The notes: a model not told the origin generated them from the sequence alone. Shown: positions 17,621-26,589, numbered from the stretch's first letter. The stretch: 64,000 nucleotides of DNA from Methanobacterium sp. UBA176 (GCA_002505765.1 DAVZ01000059.1:8620-72619); one strand, 5' to 3'. Program-made: numbers and translations.

Positions 17621-18979
17621 CTAATTAATTTTTTTCAACCTTTTTAGCTTCTCACAGGCGTCTTCAGCAGCCAGTATTATAGGATCTATCACCATGGAAA
17701 CGGGAGGGGCATAGGAAAATTCCATAATAGATAATTCAGAGCAGGTTATATCTTTTGCAATTGCTAAAGACATGGTATCAATTCTTTCAGCTACCCTTTC
17801 TTCTGCTATAATCTGGCAGCCAATGATTTTTTCTTTAAGGTCACATATAATCTTTACATCAATTCTTTTTGCCCCAGGATAGTACCTGGCCTTGGTAAGT
17901 GCTCTACTTTTTCCAGATATTACATCAATCCCGTTTTGAAGCGCTGAAATGCTGGTTAAACCAACTGCACCAAACTCAAGATCACCTACCTTGGATACCA
18001 TAGAGTTTAAAACTGGTTTAAATTTAGACTGAATGCCCACAATATTTTTAGCTGCAACCTTGGCCTGCCGTACAGCAGTACTTCCAAGTGGAGATTGAGT
18101 ACTATGGCCTGTTATTGCATCATATACCTCTACACAGTCACCCACTGCATAAATATTTGGTACTGACGTCTGCATTTTTTCATTAACTCTAATTGCCCAT
18201 CTTCCCAGCTTACATCCTGCCATTTCAGCCAGTTTTGTTTCAGGCCTTACACCTGTAGCCATTATTACCATATCTGCCTTTATCTCTTTATCATCAAACA
18301 GGACACCTTCCACATGTGTTTCTCCAATGATCTTTTCAATTGGATTTCCTAAAATAACATTCATTCCTTTTTTTTCGATATATTCTTGAATTATTGACGC
18401 CATATCGGGATCCAGAGATTTGGGGACAATTTGAGGAAGCATTTCTGTTATTGTTACATTTAAACCCATGTTTAGGAGTCCATAAGCGATTTCCAGTCCA
18501 ATCAATCCTGCCCCTATAACAACTGCATCCTGACTTTTTTGGGCATATTCTTTGATTTTTATTCCGTCTTCAATGGTTCTTATCTTAAACACACCCTCAA
18601 GATCAGACCCTTCTACTGGAGGAATGAATGGAGCCCCACCAGTTGCTATTACAAGATAATCATAATTAAATTCTCTTTGAGGTTCGTTTTCGTGGTCAAT
18701 TAGTCTGTAATGTATTTTATTTTCATTTTTAATCACTTCCAGTACTTCTGCTCGAGTTATAACCTTAATGTCTCTTTCCAGGTAATCTTCTGGCTGGTGC
18801 ATTATTATATCGTCGAAACAATTCACTTCTCCACATAAAACGTAGGGAATGGCACATGGGGAATATGCAATATGCTTGTCCCTGGTTATCACTGTAATTT
18901 CTGCATTTTCATCATATTTTCTTATGTTTGAAGCAGTGGTGAGCCCTCCGGCTCCGCCTCCTATTATGACCACGTTCAT
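17621..18979 (-). CDS. FAD-dependent pyridine nucleotide-disulfide oxidoreductase (NADH oxidase / CoA disulfide reductase type)
   Basis: A 452-residue flavoprotein. The FAD-binding loop is VVIIGGGAGGLTTA at the N-terminus, the NAD(P)H-binding loop is VVIGAGLIGLEIAYGL near residue 158, and the second FAD motif is NIYAVGDCVEV near 284. The single redox Cys of the NADH oxidase/CoA-disulfide reductase/peroxidase group is present in SPCAIPYVLCGE at about residue 43. The substrate could be O2, CoA disulfide, polysulfide or another disulfide; sequence alone does not decide. A strong AGAAGGAG precedes the ATG. It is divergent from the ArsR-linked operon. Confidence 0.85.
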   Translation of the reverse strand: MNVVIIGGGAGGLTTASNIRKYDENAEITVITRDKHIAYSPCAIPYVLCGEVNCFDDIIMHQPEDYLERDIKVITRAEVLEVIKNENKIHYRLIDHENEPQREFNYDYLVIATGGAPFIPPVEGSDLEGVFKIRTIEDGIKIKEYAQKSQDAVVIGAGLIGLEIAYGLLNMGLNVTITEMLPQIVPKSLDPDMASIIQEYIEKKGMNVILGNPIEKIIGETHVEGVLFDDKEIKADMVIMATGVRPETKLAEMAGCKLGRWAIRVNEKMQTSVPNIYAVGDCVEVYDAITGHSTQSPLGSTAVRQAKVAAKNIVGIQSKFKPVLNSMVSKVGDLEFGAVGLTSISALQNGIDVISGKSRALTKARYYPGAKRIDVKIICDLKEKIIGCQIIAEERVAERIDTMSLAIAKDITCSELSIMEFSYAPPVSMVIDPIILAAEDACEKLKRLKKIN

Positions 18980-19078
18980 CTATTTTTTTCTCCTTCTGGA
19001 ATTTATCACTGATTTTGTAATCTATGTAATTTAATAAATATTTATGTAATCTGAAATTTTCGTAATTAGATCCACAGG

Positions 19079-19119
19079 TATATATATAGCTTTCAACAAC
19101 TTCAATATATCGATATATT
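19079..19119 (+). promoter_or_regulatory. Promoter with palindromic operator of the ArsR operon
   Basis: A TATA-like TATATATAGC near 19081-19090 is followed by a perfect 16-base palindrome AATATATCGATATATT at 19104-19119, where transcription would start. Its place ahead of an operon encoding an ArsR-family repressor suggests autoregulation. Confidence 0.6.
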
Positions 19120-19155
19120 TGGATATATAGAAATAAGCTTTTAAAGGTGTATGTA

Positions 19156-20019
19156 ATGGGAAATAAAGAATGTGAATATGTGGACAGATCAGTCAAAGAT
19201 AACGGCTGCGGATGTGAAGATGCAGATAATAGTGGGAATGGTTGTGACTATAATGAATATCCGGATACATCACTTTTAGATAATCCAGATAAGCCTGAAT
19301 TTATGGCATCTCCAAATTTTATTGAAGAATTTGAAAGATATGCTTATTCGTTGGGTATTAAAAGCATTGGATATACTTTAATGGCTCCAGAATTGATGAT
19401 TAAGGATAAATTCATTCAGTATACTAATGCAATCGTGCTTACCAGGGAAATGGATGAAAAAATCATTGAAACATCTCCAGGTGCAGGAGCAAAGAGATTA
19501 AATGATCTGTTTTATAAAAAATTCGGTGAAATAACCTACAAAATATCAGATTACCTCCGCCAAAATGGCTTTGCAACTGAAGTGGCTCATCCCTTTGAAG
19601 GAGTGGTTAACTACTCTTTGCTTGCACAACATGCAAATTTAGGGTATATAGGAAAAAGCAACCTGCTAATAACTCCAGAACTTGGCCCCAGACTGAAAAT
19701 TTCAGCGATATTTGTTAGTATCACGAATTTACCTGTAAAAGAGGATAATGAATATTCATGGATACCAGATTACTGTGATAAATGCAGTAAATGTATTAGG
19801 TCATGCCCTGAAAACGCATTCATAGAGAGAACATGTTCTGGAGGTAAAGAAACAGAATTCATACAAAGATTATGTATAGGATGCAGCCAGGGCTGTACTT
19901 ATTGTATAAAAGGATGTCCATTTGATCAAAAGGGATATGACACAATCAAAAATAGATTTGACAAAATGAATGCCAGGTTAAAAGAAAAAAAAGAAACAAA
20001 AATGATGTTAACTGGGTGA
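19156..20019 (+). CDS. 4Fe-4S protein related to epoxyqueuosine reductase (QueG-like)
   Basis: A protein of about 287 residues beginning at the ATG at 19156, 7 bases after AAAGGTG. A GTG three codons upstream is an alternative. The N-terminus carries an unusual Cys-rich tract (NGCGCEDADNSGNGCDYN). The central region resembles the cobalamin-binding QueG/reductive-dehalogenase fold (SLLAQHANLGYIGKSNLLITP), followed by a ferredoxin-like part with CDKCSKCIRSCPENAF and CIGCSQGCTYCIKGCPF, enough for two 4Fe-4S clusters. Substrate unknown. It is the first gene of the ArsR operon, so the reaction may concern a metalloid or thiol stress. Confidence 0.75.
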   Translation: MGNKECEYVDRSVKDNGCGCEDADNSGNGCDYNEYPDTSLLDNPDKPEFMASPNFIEEFERYAYSLGIKSIGYTLMAPELMIKDKFIQYTNAIVLTREMDEKIIETSPGAGAKRLNDLFYKKFGEITYKISDYLRQNGFATEVAHPFEGVVNYSLLAQHANLGYIGKSNLLITPELGPRLKISAIFVSITNLPVKEDNEYSWIPDYCDKCSKCIRSCPENAFIERTCSGGKETEFIQRLCIGCSQGCTYCIKGCPFDQKGYDTIKNRFDKMNARLKEKKETKMMLTG

Positions 20020-20023
20020 TTAG

Positions 20024-20374
20024 GTGAAGACATGTGAAATTAAAGATGAAGGGAAGCCCTGCAGTGACCAGATTAAAAAATTAAAGAAGACTTTGGATGA
20101 AATACCGGACTTTGAAGAATTAGAAAATAAATCAGAACGATTTAAAGCAATTTCTGATCCAACAAGACTTAAAATATTGTATTTACTTCAAGAGGGTGAG
20201 TTATGTGTTTGTGAGATACTTACAGCACTTGAAAAACCTCAATCAACTATATCTCATCATTTGAATGTCTTAAAAAATTCTGGATTTATAAAAGGACGAA
20301 AAGAAGGAGTCTGGATACATTATAAGCTTATTAATCCAAAAGTTGTTGATTTAATTGAGGATTTAGCAAAATAA
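20024..20374 (+). CDS. arsR: ArsR-family transcriptional repressor
   Basis: A 116-residue winged helix with a GTG start, 4 bases after the preceding stop. The core is SDPTRLKILYLLQEGELCVCEILTALEKPQSTISHHLNVLKNSG. The ELCVCE segment is the metal/metalloid sensing motif of the ArsR/SmtB family, so it likely binds As(III), Sb(III) or another soft metal and releases DNA. The presumed operator is the palindrome at 19104-19119. Confidence 0.9.
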   Translation: MKTCEIKDEGKPCSDQIKKLKKTLDEIPDFEELENKSERFKAISDPTRLKILYLLQEGELCVCEILTALEKPQSTISHHLNVLKNSGFIKGRKEGVWIHYKLINPKVVDLIEDLAK

Positions 20375-20403
20375 TTTAGAATTAAGTAATGGGAGGACTT
20401 ACA

Positions 20404-20778
20404 ATGGAAAAAGAGGAAATAGCAATTTCACCATGTACTGGAATGAGTCCTTATGGATTGGTTGCAAGAGCAGCATGTTCAGATACAGTTAATGAAACTG
20501 AATACACTATATCTATTTGTATAACTGCTACATCTGCAGATAAGGAAGGATTCAAGAATTTAATAAAGAAATATCCAATTATAGCTGTAAATGGATGTGA
20601 AAATGCATGTGTTGATAAAATACTCGGGCAGAAAGACGTTAAAACTGCTAAAACATTGAATATAATGAAATTGTTAAACGAAGAAGATTTGAAGCCTTCT
20701 GATGTTGCAAGACTAAGTGAAGAAGATGAAAAATGCGTTGTAGCGGTTAAAAAGAAAATTAAAGAGCTCTTGAAGTGA
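20404..20778 (+). CDS. DGC-domain putative zinc-binding protein
   Basis: A 124-residue protein; the ATG at 20404 follows GGGAGGACTTACA, a strong ribosome binding site. The DGC-type features are the N-terminal SPCTGMSPYGLVARAAC segment and IAVNGCENACVDKIL with CxxxC in the middle, plus a late DEKCVV. DGC proteins are small Cys-rich proteins often found with arsenic or selenium genes; biochemical function is not established. It sits between arsR and the ArsC-like gene. Confidence 0.72.
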   Translation: MEKEEIAISPCTGMSPYGLVARAACSDTVNETEYTISICITATSADKEGFKNLIKKYPIIAVNGCENACVDKILGQKDVKTAKTLNIMKLLNEEDLKPSDVARLSEEDEKCVVAVKKKIKELLK

Positions 20779-20782
20779 TTTT

Positions 20783-21208
20783 ATGAAATCCAAAAAAAAA
20801 GTTTTATTTATCTGTAAAAATAACTCTGGCAGGTCTCAAATGGCGGAAGGTCTTTTAAAACACGTGTATGGCTATAAATACGAAGTATACAGCGGTGGGA
20901 TTGATCCTAAAGAGGTGAGTCCATTAACCTGGGAAGTTATGGCTGAAATTGGGATTGATATTTCTGATCAATCCTCAACTGACATTAAAGAATATGAGGG
21001 ACTGGAATTTGATTATGTTATAACTCTCTGTGATGATGGAAACTGCCCGGTGTTTTTAAATGGTAGAAAATGCATTCACCATAAATTCAGGGATCCTAAA
21101 ACTTACTCCAGTGGCAGCATGAAAAGAATAGATATTTTTAGAAGTATAAGGGATGAAATTAAGGAATGGATCGAAAAATCTTTTTTAAATGATTTTGTTG
21201 AAATATAA
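20783..21208 (+). CDS. arsC: Arsenate reductase-like low-molecular-weight phosphatase
   Basis: A 141-residue protein of the LMW-phosphatase/ArsC fold. The P-loop CKNNSGRS (Cys11 to Arg17, CX5R) is intact. The region that in thioredoxin-coupled ArsC carries the two resolving Cys is VITLCDDGNCPVF, with Cys83 and Cys88; their spacing (four residues between) is shorter than the six in Staphylococcus ArsC. The usual WGFDDP segment is replaced by HKFRDPKTY. Likely arsenate reduction; a pure phosphatase cannot be excluded. Start is 4 bases after the DGC gene. Confidence 0.82.
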   Translation: MKSKKKVLFICKNNSGRSQMAEGLLKHVYGYKYEVYSGGIDPKEVSPLTWEVMAEIGIDISDQSSTDIKEYEGLEFDYVITLCDDGNCPVFLNGRKCIHHKFRDPKTYSSGSMKRIDIFRSIRDEIKEWIEKSFLNDFVEI

Positions 21209-21222
21209 TATGGAGTTAAAAT

Positions 21223-21906
21223 ATGCTAAAAGTTGCAGTAGTTACCGATGGCTCCTATGGTGATAGAACATACGATACAATAAAAGAAGATTTTGATGTT
21301 GAATTTATAGAGATTGAACCTCCAGCTTCCGCTTTTATAGACGAGATTGAAGTTCCAGAAGAAGTTATAGAGAAAATCCAAGGTATAGATATACTTATAA
21401 CCTACACTCTTCATCCTGATCTTACATTAGACCTTGTAGAAATACTTCATGACAAAGTTGGATGGGTAATAGTGGCTGCATGGAGGGGTGAAGGTTTTAA
21501 AAATCAACTTGAAAGTCTTGGAAATGTGACATGCCCAGAAAATATGTGCGATCTTCGTGAAAATGGAAATCCTGTATTTGATGAATTTGTAGCCAAATTT
21601 GGAATGCCAATTGTTAAGATAAACTGTCAGGGGGATAAAATAGTAGATATAAAGGTTTTGAGGTCATCCCCCTGTGGGGCAACGCTTTTTGTGGCTGAAG
21701 AAATGATTGGACAAGAAATCGACGATTTACCAGTAAAAGCAGGTTTGAGAATACAGCATTACCCATGCAGAGCTGCGAAGATGAGATTATTTACCGATGA
21801 TGAGTGTAAAAAGGAAATGGCGGCAAATTTTCATAAAGAAGCCTTTGAAAAAGCCCTTAAACGCGCAGCGTTGGGGCAGAAAAACCTAAGATTTCGACTG
21901 CATTGA
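21223..21906 (+). CDS. DUF166 family protein
   Basis: A 227-residue soluble protein matching the archaeal DUF166 family, known mainly from methanogens. It begins MLKVAVVTDGSYGDRTYDTI and has conserved Cys-containing stretches: VTCPENMCDLRE, RSSPCGATLFVAEEM and IQHYPCRAAKM. The pattern suggests an Fe-S or other metal site, but no reaction is known. Close spacing (14 bases) places it in the ArsR-controlled operon. Confidence 0.85.
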   Translation: MLKVAVVTDGSYGDRTYDTIKEDFDVEFIEIEPPASAFIDEIEVPEEVIEKIQGIDILITYTLHPDLTLDLVEILHDKVGWVIVAAWRGEGFKNQLESLGNVTCPENMCDLRENGNPVFDEFVAKFGMPIVKINCQGDKIVDIKVLRSSPCGATLFVAEEMIGQEIDDLPVKAGLRIQHYPCRAAKMRLFTDDECKKEMAANFHKEAFEKALKRAALGQKNLRFRLH

Positions 21907-21969
21907 AGGAAAGAAAAGACTAATTCATTGGTATATAATCTGATTAATTTTGGTTTTTAAGGAGATAAA

Positions 21970-22146
21970 ATGGTTAAACTGAAAAAGAGCAAAGAATCAA
22001 AGATTATGGTTGGAATAAGGTGTCAGTGCCAGGACAGGGCAGTAGAACGACCAGGACATTTAATCAGGGAAACTTTCTGTAAAAAATGTGGTAAAGTCTT
22101 AAAAACTAATAGGGAAGTTGATATTTGTTTTGAATGCGAAAAATAG
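21970..22146 (+). CDS. Small zinc-ribbon protein
   Basis: A 58-residue frame with an ATG preceded by AAGGAGATAAA. It encodes a basic N-terminus, then CQC, FCKKCGK and ICFECEK, i.e. three Cys pairs, two of which would form a zinc ribbon. Such small proteins may bind RNA or act in complexes, but the function is unknown. It follows DUF166 by 63 bases in the same direction and may be the last gene of that operon. Confidence 0.65.
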   Translation: MVKLKKSKESKIMVGIRCQCQDRAVERPGHLIRETFCKKCGKVLKTNREVDICFECEK

Positions 22147-22176
22147 CCCATAAAATAAAAATAATTAAAATTAATT

Positions 22177-23472
22177 TTAATTTATTAATGGCACGATACT
22201 CAACCCTATTGTGGCTACAACGAGCAATAGTGAGATCAATGAAACAACATTTGTAATTTTTCTTGCATTATTATCTGAAATACCAATATTTAAAATCTTA
22301 TTTAGGGTTGTTAGTAGTATTTTATCAAATGATTTCATTTTACTGCCCATTCGCTTTCTATAGTTCAAGATTATCGAATTTTTTCTATTTTTTGAGAATT
22401 TGGCGCCCAAAATTTCTTCTAAAATTAATCCTCCATCAAGAGGTTTTAGAGGAAGTAAATTAAATGTTCCAATTCCAAAGTTCAGAATGAATATCCAGGA
22501 GAACAGTTCACCTAAATAAAACATTATCCATGGTAATATGTTTCCATATTTACTGGAAACATCTTCCCTAACAATCAATTTGTTTTGTGTAGTTATTCCA
22601 ATAAATGGAGCTGATAAGTTATTGGGATGGGTGGTGGTTTTAATTTTAAATGTTCCTTTATCAGTTTTGATAGTTAATACATCCCCTGGCTTTGATTTAT
22701 TGAGCAAATTAGTGAATACTGTCCTATTTTTTATTTCCTGGCCATTAATGTTTGTGATGATCATTCCTTCTTTTAGAACGCTATCTGCAGGGGTATTAGG
22801 ACTTACACTTACAATTTCCAGGCCATTTGAATCAAAAAATGGGTTAATGGCAAATGTAGATATCAGAAGAAATATTACAAATGCAATGACTGCAAGTACA
22901 ATATTGAATATGGATCCAGCGGCATAGATCCTGAGTTTTGAAAGGCGACCCGCTTTCTTAACTTCTTTTGCATCGGGTTCTACAAATGCGCCAGGTATGA
23001 CTGCCAGTAAAAGAACCCCGATTGACTTAATTTTGATATTTTCTGCCCTTGCAAGAATACCATGGGCAAATTCATGAACTACTATCACGGTGAAGAGTGC
23101 AATTAGTCCAGATATAAGGGGAGGATTTAATGGAGATCCTGGAATTCTAACCCCTGGAAGTGCAATTGCCACTCCTGCTTGTACAGGTGTAGTGGTTGTT
23201 GTCAACATTTTTGTTATTGTCGATTCCAGTGAATCCCCTAACAAAAAGAACATGAGTACCATAAAAAAAACAGCTACTGGTATTCCTATTGTCATGCTCA
23301 CTTTCCAGAATCTGGGGCTCTTTTTAGCAATTGAATCAATAAAATCTCTCATTCTGGTAGTTCTTCTCATCAAAATAGGTCCATATATGTCAATTTTTAA
23401 TTTATCCTTAAATAATAGGGCTGAAACCCAAATAACAATAAATGCAATAGCATAGAACCATAAAGCGTTCAT
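22177..23472 (-). CDS. Site-2 protease family intramembrane metalloprotease
   Basis: A 431-residue membrane protein of peptidase family M50. The zinc site is HEFAH in VVHEFAHGILARAEN and the third ligand Asp is in NLLPLKPLDGGLILEE near residue 345. A PDZ-like domain is inserted between them (LEIVSVSPNTPADSVLKEGMI, about 215-290). Several N-terminal hydrophobic helices precede the active site. It should cleave membrane-embedded substrates, but no archaeal substrate is evident here. The gene is 32 bases downstream of moeA on the same strand. Confidence 0.9.
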   Translation of the reverse strand: MNALWFYAIAFIVIWVSALLFKDKLKIDIYGPILMRRTTRMRDFIDSIAKKSPRFWKVSMTIGIPVAVFFMVLMFFLLGDSLESTITKMLTTTTTPVQAGVAIALPGVRIPGSPLNPPLISGLIALFTVIVVHEFAHGILARAENIKIKSIGVLLLAVIPGAFVEPDAKEVKKAGRLSKLRIYAAGSIFNIVLAVIAFVIFLLISTFAINPFFDSNGLEIVSVSPNTPADSVLKEGMIITNINGQEIKNRTVFTNLLNKSKPGDVLTIKTDKGTFKIKTTTHPNNLSAPFIGITTQNKLIVREDVSSKYGNILPWIMFYLGELFSWIFILNFGIGTFNLLPLKPLDGGLILEEILGAKFSKNRKNSIILNYRKRMGSKMKSFDKILLTTLNKILNIGISDNNARKITNVVSLISLLLVVATIGLSIVPLIN

Positions 23473-23504
23473 GTAATCACCTTTGTATTAAATACTTTCT
23501 TAAA

Positions 23505-24719
23505 TTAAACTTTCAGGGAATCATAGAGCATAACATCGCACTCTTCTCCCTTTTTTATACCCTCATTGTTCTCATCTATTAAAATATAAGAGTCAGATTC
23601 AACCATAGACCTTATAACTCCAGAACCTTTAATTTTTAGTGGGTGTATCATATCACCATCTGTTTTTGCCCTTATATACTCTGTTCTACCCAGTGTTGAA
23701 GGGATCTTTCTTGAGACAATTTTTTTAACAATCTGAGGTTCTCTATAAATATCCTGCATTTTAAGAATAAAATCACGCACAAAAACATCGAACTGGACCA
23801 TTGAAGCTACAGGATAACCAGAAAGCATGAATATTGGCTTATTGTTAATTTTTCCAAATCCAAATGGCTTACCTGGCTTGATGGCTACTCCGTGAACCAG
23901 AACATGGCCTAGTTCACCAACTACATCAACGACAACATCTCCTTTACTGATCGCAGTGCCTCCTGTGGTAATTATTGCATCACATGACTTTAAAAATTCT
24001 TCAATCTGTTTGGAAACATTTTCAGCTTCGTCATTGCAGTGTGCAACATTAGGTATAGCAGCAGCGCTTTCTACAAGGGCTTTTAAGGTATAATAATTAG
24101 AATTAATAATTTTTGCTTCTTTTATTTCGGATATGGACATTACAAGCTCATTTCCAGTGGTTATAACTCCTATTATGGGTTTTTTAAATACCTTTATTTT
24201 ATGGTGGCCAGATGAGGATATTATCCCAACATCCTGAGGTCTTAAAAGTTTTCCTGATTTTAAAATAAGAGCTCCCTTTTTAAAATCCTCAGCCTTTGGA
24301 GAAACGTTTTCAAAAGGTGTTAAAGAATATTCAACTTCTAAATCATTGCCATTTTCTATTGTATATTCTTCCATTACCACAGCATTTGCCCCTTCAGGTA
24401 TTGGAGCTCCTGTAGCTATTTTTACGGATTCTCCAGATTTTAATGTAATATTAGACACCTCCCCTGCTCCTATCCTGTCAACAATCTTTAAATGAGAAGG
24501 ATTTATCTGGGATGAGCCAAATGTGTCTTCCGCCCTTACAGCATAACCGTCCATAGCAGAATTATCGAATGCAGGAGAGTTTAAAAGCGATTCTACGTCT
24601 TCTGCAAGTACCCGATTATACCCATCTCCAATAGATACTTCTTCACGGCTTTTTATTACTTCTACATTATTTATGATATTTAGAACCTTTTCTAAGGGCA
24701 TTAAACTTGATAAAAACAT
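23505..24719 (-). CDS. moeA: Molybdopterin molybdenumtransferase MoeA
   Basis: A 404-residue enzyme that inserts molybdate (or tungstate) into adenylylated molybdopterin, needed for formylmethanofuran dehydrogenase. Start at the ATG at 24717-24719, with GGAAG upstream, giving the family-typical MFLSSLMPLEKVLNII; a TTG five codons earlier is possible. Motifs include SPAFDNSAMDGYAVRAED, GAPIPEGANAVVMEE, GVITTGNEL and the MPT-binding TTGGTAISKGD, with PGKPFGFG and MLSGYPVA in domain III. The C-terminal domain IV is present. Confidence 0.95.
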   Translation of the reverse strand: MFLSSLMPLEKVLNIINNVEVIKSREEVSIGDGYNRVLAEDVESLLNSPAFDNSAMDGYAVRAEDTFGSSQINPSHLKIVDRIGAGEVSNITLKSGESVKIATGAPIPEGANAVVMEEYTIENGNDLEVEYSLTPFENVSPKAEDFKKGALILKSGKLLRPQDVGIISSSGHHKIKVFKKPIIGVITTGNELVMSISEIKEAKIINSNYYTLKALVESAAAIPNVAHCNDEAENVSKQIEEFLKSCDAIITTGGTAISKGDVVVDVVGELGHVLVHGVAIKPGKPFGFGKINNKPIFMLSGYPVASMVQFDVFVRDFILKMQDIYREPQIVKKIVSRKIPSTLGRTEYIRAKTDGDMIHPLKIKGSGVIRSMVESDSYILIDENNEGIKKGEECDVMLYDSLKV

Positions 24720-24734
24720 TTCGAGGTCTTCCAA

Positions 24735-25246
24735 TTAAAATTTATAATCAGTATTTGACTGCATTCGTATATATGGTTTTTATTTAATATTAAACTTTTT
24801 CAAGTTCAATTCTCAAATTTGGTGGGTAATAAATTTCAAAATTTTCTATTAAAAAAATTCTTATTTTATATATTTTTAATCAAACAATTTTAACTGGATT
24901 TATAATGAAATTATAGTAGTATAACTCATTTTTTAGATGAAAAACGTTCAATAATAGATATTTGTAAAAAAAAGGATGGTTACTATAATCATATATGATT
25001 TGAAGAGAGGATATAGTGGTATAAAAGTTTCTATACTAGACTATTTTTGGAAATAATCTTTTATTAGAGCTAATTTAGTAAAAAATCAAATGGAAACCAT
25101 TAATCTATAATTTAACATTTAAATAACCACTGAAGGTGTCTAAAATAGAAAAAAGAGAGCTATGAGGGCGTTTTTTGGAGAAAAAAATCAAAACATTTAT
25201 ATATTATGTTGATTTACTATACTTTTGTCCAAAGCGTCCTATGTAG
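24735..25246. other. AT-rich intergenic region
   Basis: About 510 bases without a gene. It holds the divergent upstream regions of moeA and of the surface protein at 25247. A TATA-like TTTATATATT near 25196-25205 would serve the latter. A small palindrome ATCATATATGAT lies near 24990. Nothing else is recognised. Confidence 0.5.
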
Positions 25247-25906
25247 GTGTATAATACGTTAGGACATGGAGGCGATACAATTAAGCGACGATCGGCATGT
25301 GCATTGCTATTAGTATTAACAATGGCAATGTGCATTATCCCTTCATTTGGAGGGGCACCAAACCAGGTTGCATCGTACAACAGTGCAAAAACTGGTTTAA
25401 ATGAAGATATAAAACCTTTAGAAGTTAACGCAGCTTCTAAATACAAAAAATACAAGAAGTACAAGAAACACAGCAAATACAAAAAGTACAGCAAATACAA
25501 GTACAAGAAAGTAAAGGTAAGATACCGGTACAAAGGAAAATGGCGGACCAAGTGGGTTTATAAAAAAGTAAGTGCTGCTTACAATTACAGATCCACATCT
25601 TATCGCACAGGTAGTTCTGGATGGAAAAGCGATCCAAAATTAGACGCAATCATTAGATCTGGAGCTAAATATGGTTACAGAAGGGGTGTAAGTACTGCTG
25701 CTGGAATGATAAAGGCAGGAGCAGGAGATTGCTGGGCAATGAGTGAATTTTTAAACACTAAACTCAAAAGTGCAGGTTATAATTCAAGAATTATCCAATA
25801 TGCAACAAGTTATTCAAGTCGACACAGATCAGTTCAGGTAAATCAAAACGGCAAATGGGTAACCGTTCCTTATAGAGCCTATGGCTATAATTATCTGTTT
25901 GTATAA
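25247..25906 (+). CDS. Secreted Lys/Tyr-rich protein with transglutaminase-like domain
   Basis: An exported protein of 208-219 residues. After a basic KRR it has a hydrophobic signal segment (ACALLLVLTMAMCIIPSFGG). Residues about 65-110 are a striking Lys/Tyr repeat (YKKYKKYKKHSKYKKY and similar), probably a cell-wall or DNA/polyanion binding linker. The C-terminal half resembles the transglutaminase/Cys-protease fold: GAGDCWAMSEFLNTKLKSAGY with the catalytic Cys and RHRSVQV with a candidate His. Similar domains occur in pseudomurein-acting enzymes, so a wall role is likely. The GTG at 25247 has only a weak ribosome site; a perfect GGAGG sits 7 bases before an ATT at 25280, where the signal peptide begins. 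Confidence 0.7.
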   Translation: MYNTLGHGGDTIKRRSACALLLVLTMAMCIIPSFGGAPNQVASYNSAKTGLNEDIKPLEVNAASKYKKYKKYKKHSKYKKYSKYKYKKVKVRYRYKGKWRTKWVYKKVSAAYNYRSTSYRTGSSGWKSDPKLDAIIRSGAKYGYRRGVSTAAGMIKAGAGDCWAMSEFLNTKLKSAGYNSRIIQYATSYSSRHRSVQVNQNGKWVTVPYRAYGYNYLFV

Positions 25907-26055
25907 AGAATTGCATGAACGGTTATCTATTCGAATGCAGTTGTATCTACAACTGCCAATTTTTATTTTTAATTTAAAACATTTCTTTTTCTTGTTATCT
26001 ATAAATATATTAATAGTGAAATATTACCACACCGTTAGTTAGCCTGGGGATAAAA

Positions 26056-26448
26056 GTGTTTGAACTGGAATCAAAAAAGTACAGTATATTTATAAGCCAT
26101 ACTGGCAAAAATGAGGAGGAATATTCCACATTTTTAAATAAATTGGCATCAGCGCATGATTTTGAATTTGATAATCACAGCCTGCTTGAAGAAATTACAG
26201 AAGAATCTCTTGAAAAACAAATAACTCCAGTAGACATTGTTATTATATTATCAGGATTATATAACAAATATAAAAAGATCATTCAAAGGCAGATTGATGT
26301 TGCAATGAGACTAAATAAGCCCATTATCCTTATAAGGCCATTTGGAATGGAAAACGTTCCTCCAGAACTTGAAGAAATTGCAGATGACATTATTGGGTGG
26401 AACACCCCATGTATAGTTAATGCAATAGAAGAGAATTATCAGGAATAA
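26056..26448 (+). CDS. TIR-like (MTH538/ThsB-type, DUF1863) protein
   Basis: A 130-residue single-domain protein with a GTG start after GGGGAT. It begins KYSIFISHTGKNEEEY, the beta-A strand and box 1 of TIR-like folds, and has TPVDIVIILSGLYNKYKK and NKPIILIRPFG, matching the MTH538/DUF1863 group that includes ThsB of the Thoeris defence system. ThsB makes a cyclic ADP-ribose signal from NAD on phage infection. No ThsA, SIR2 or other effector gene is adjacent, so whether it is a defence sensor, another NAD-using enzyme or a plain signalling domain is open. Confidence 0.72.
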   Translation: MFELESKKYSIFISHTGKNEEEYSTFLNKLASAHDFEFDNHSLLEEITEESLEKQITPVDIVIILSGLYNKYKKIIQRQIDVAMRLNKPIILIRPFGMENVPPELEEIADDIIGWNTPCIVNAIEENYQE

Positions 26449-26589
26449 AAAGAGTAGGTTCTTTTTTAAGAATCACCGGTCTCTGCTTGAAACATTATAG
26501 AGTTTCTAAAAGGTCTTTATATAGCTATTTTTATCTTTCCCTCATAATTTCTCTTTTATATAGTTTTTTTTTGAAGATATGTAATCATA

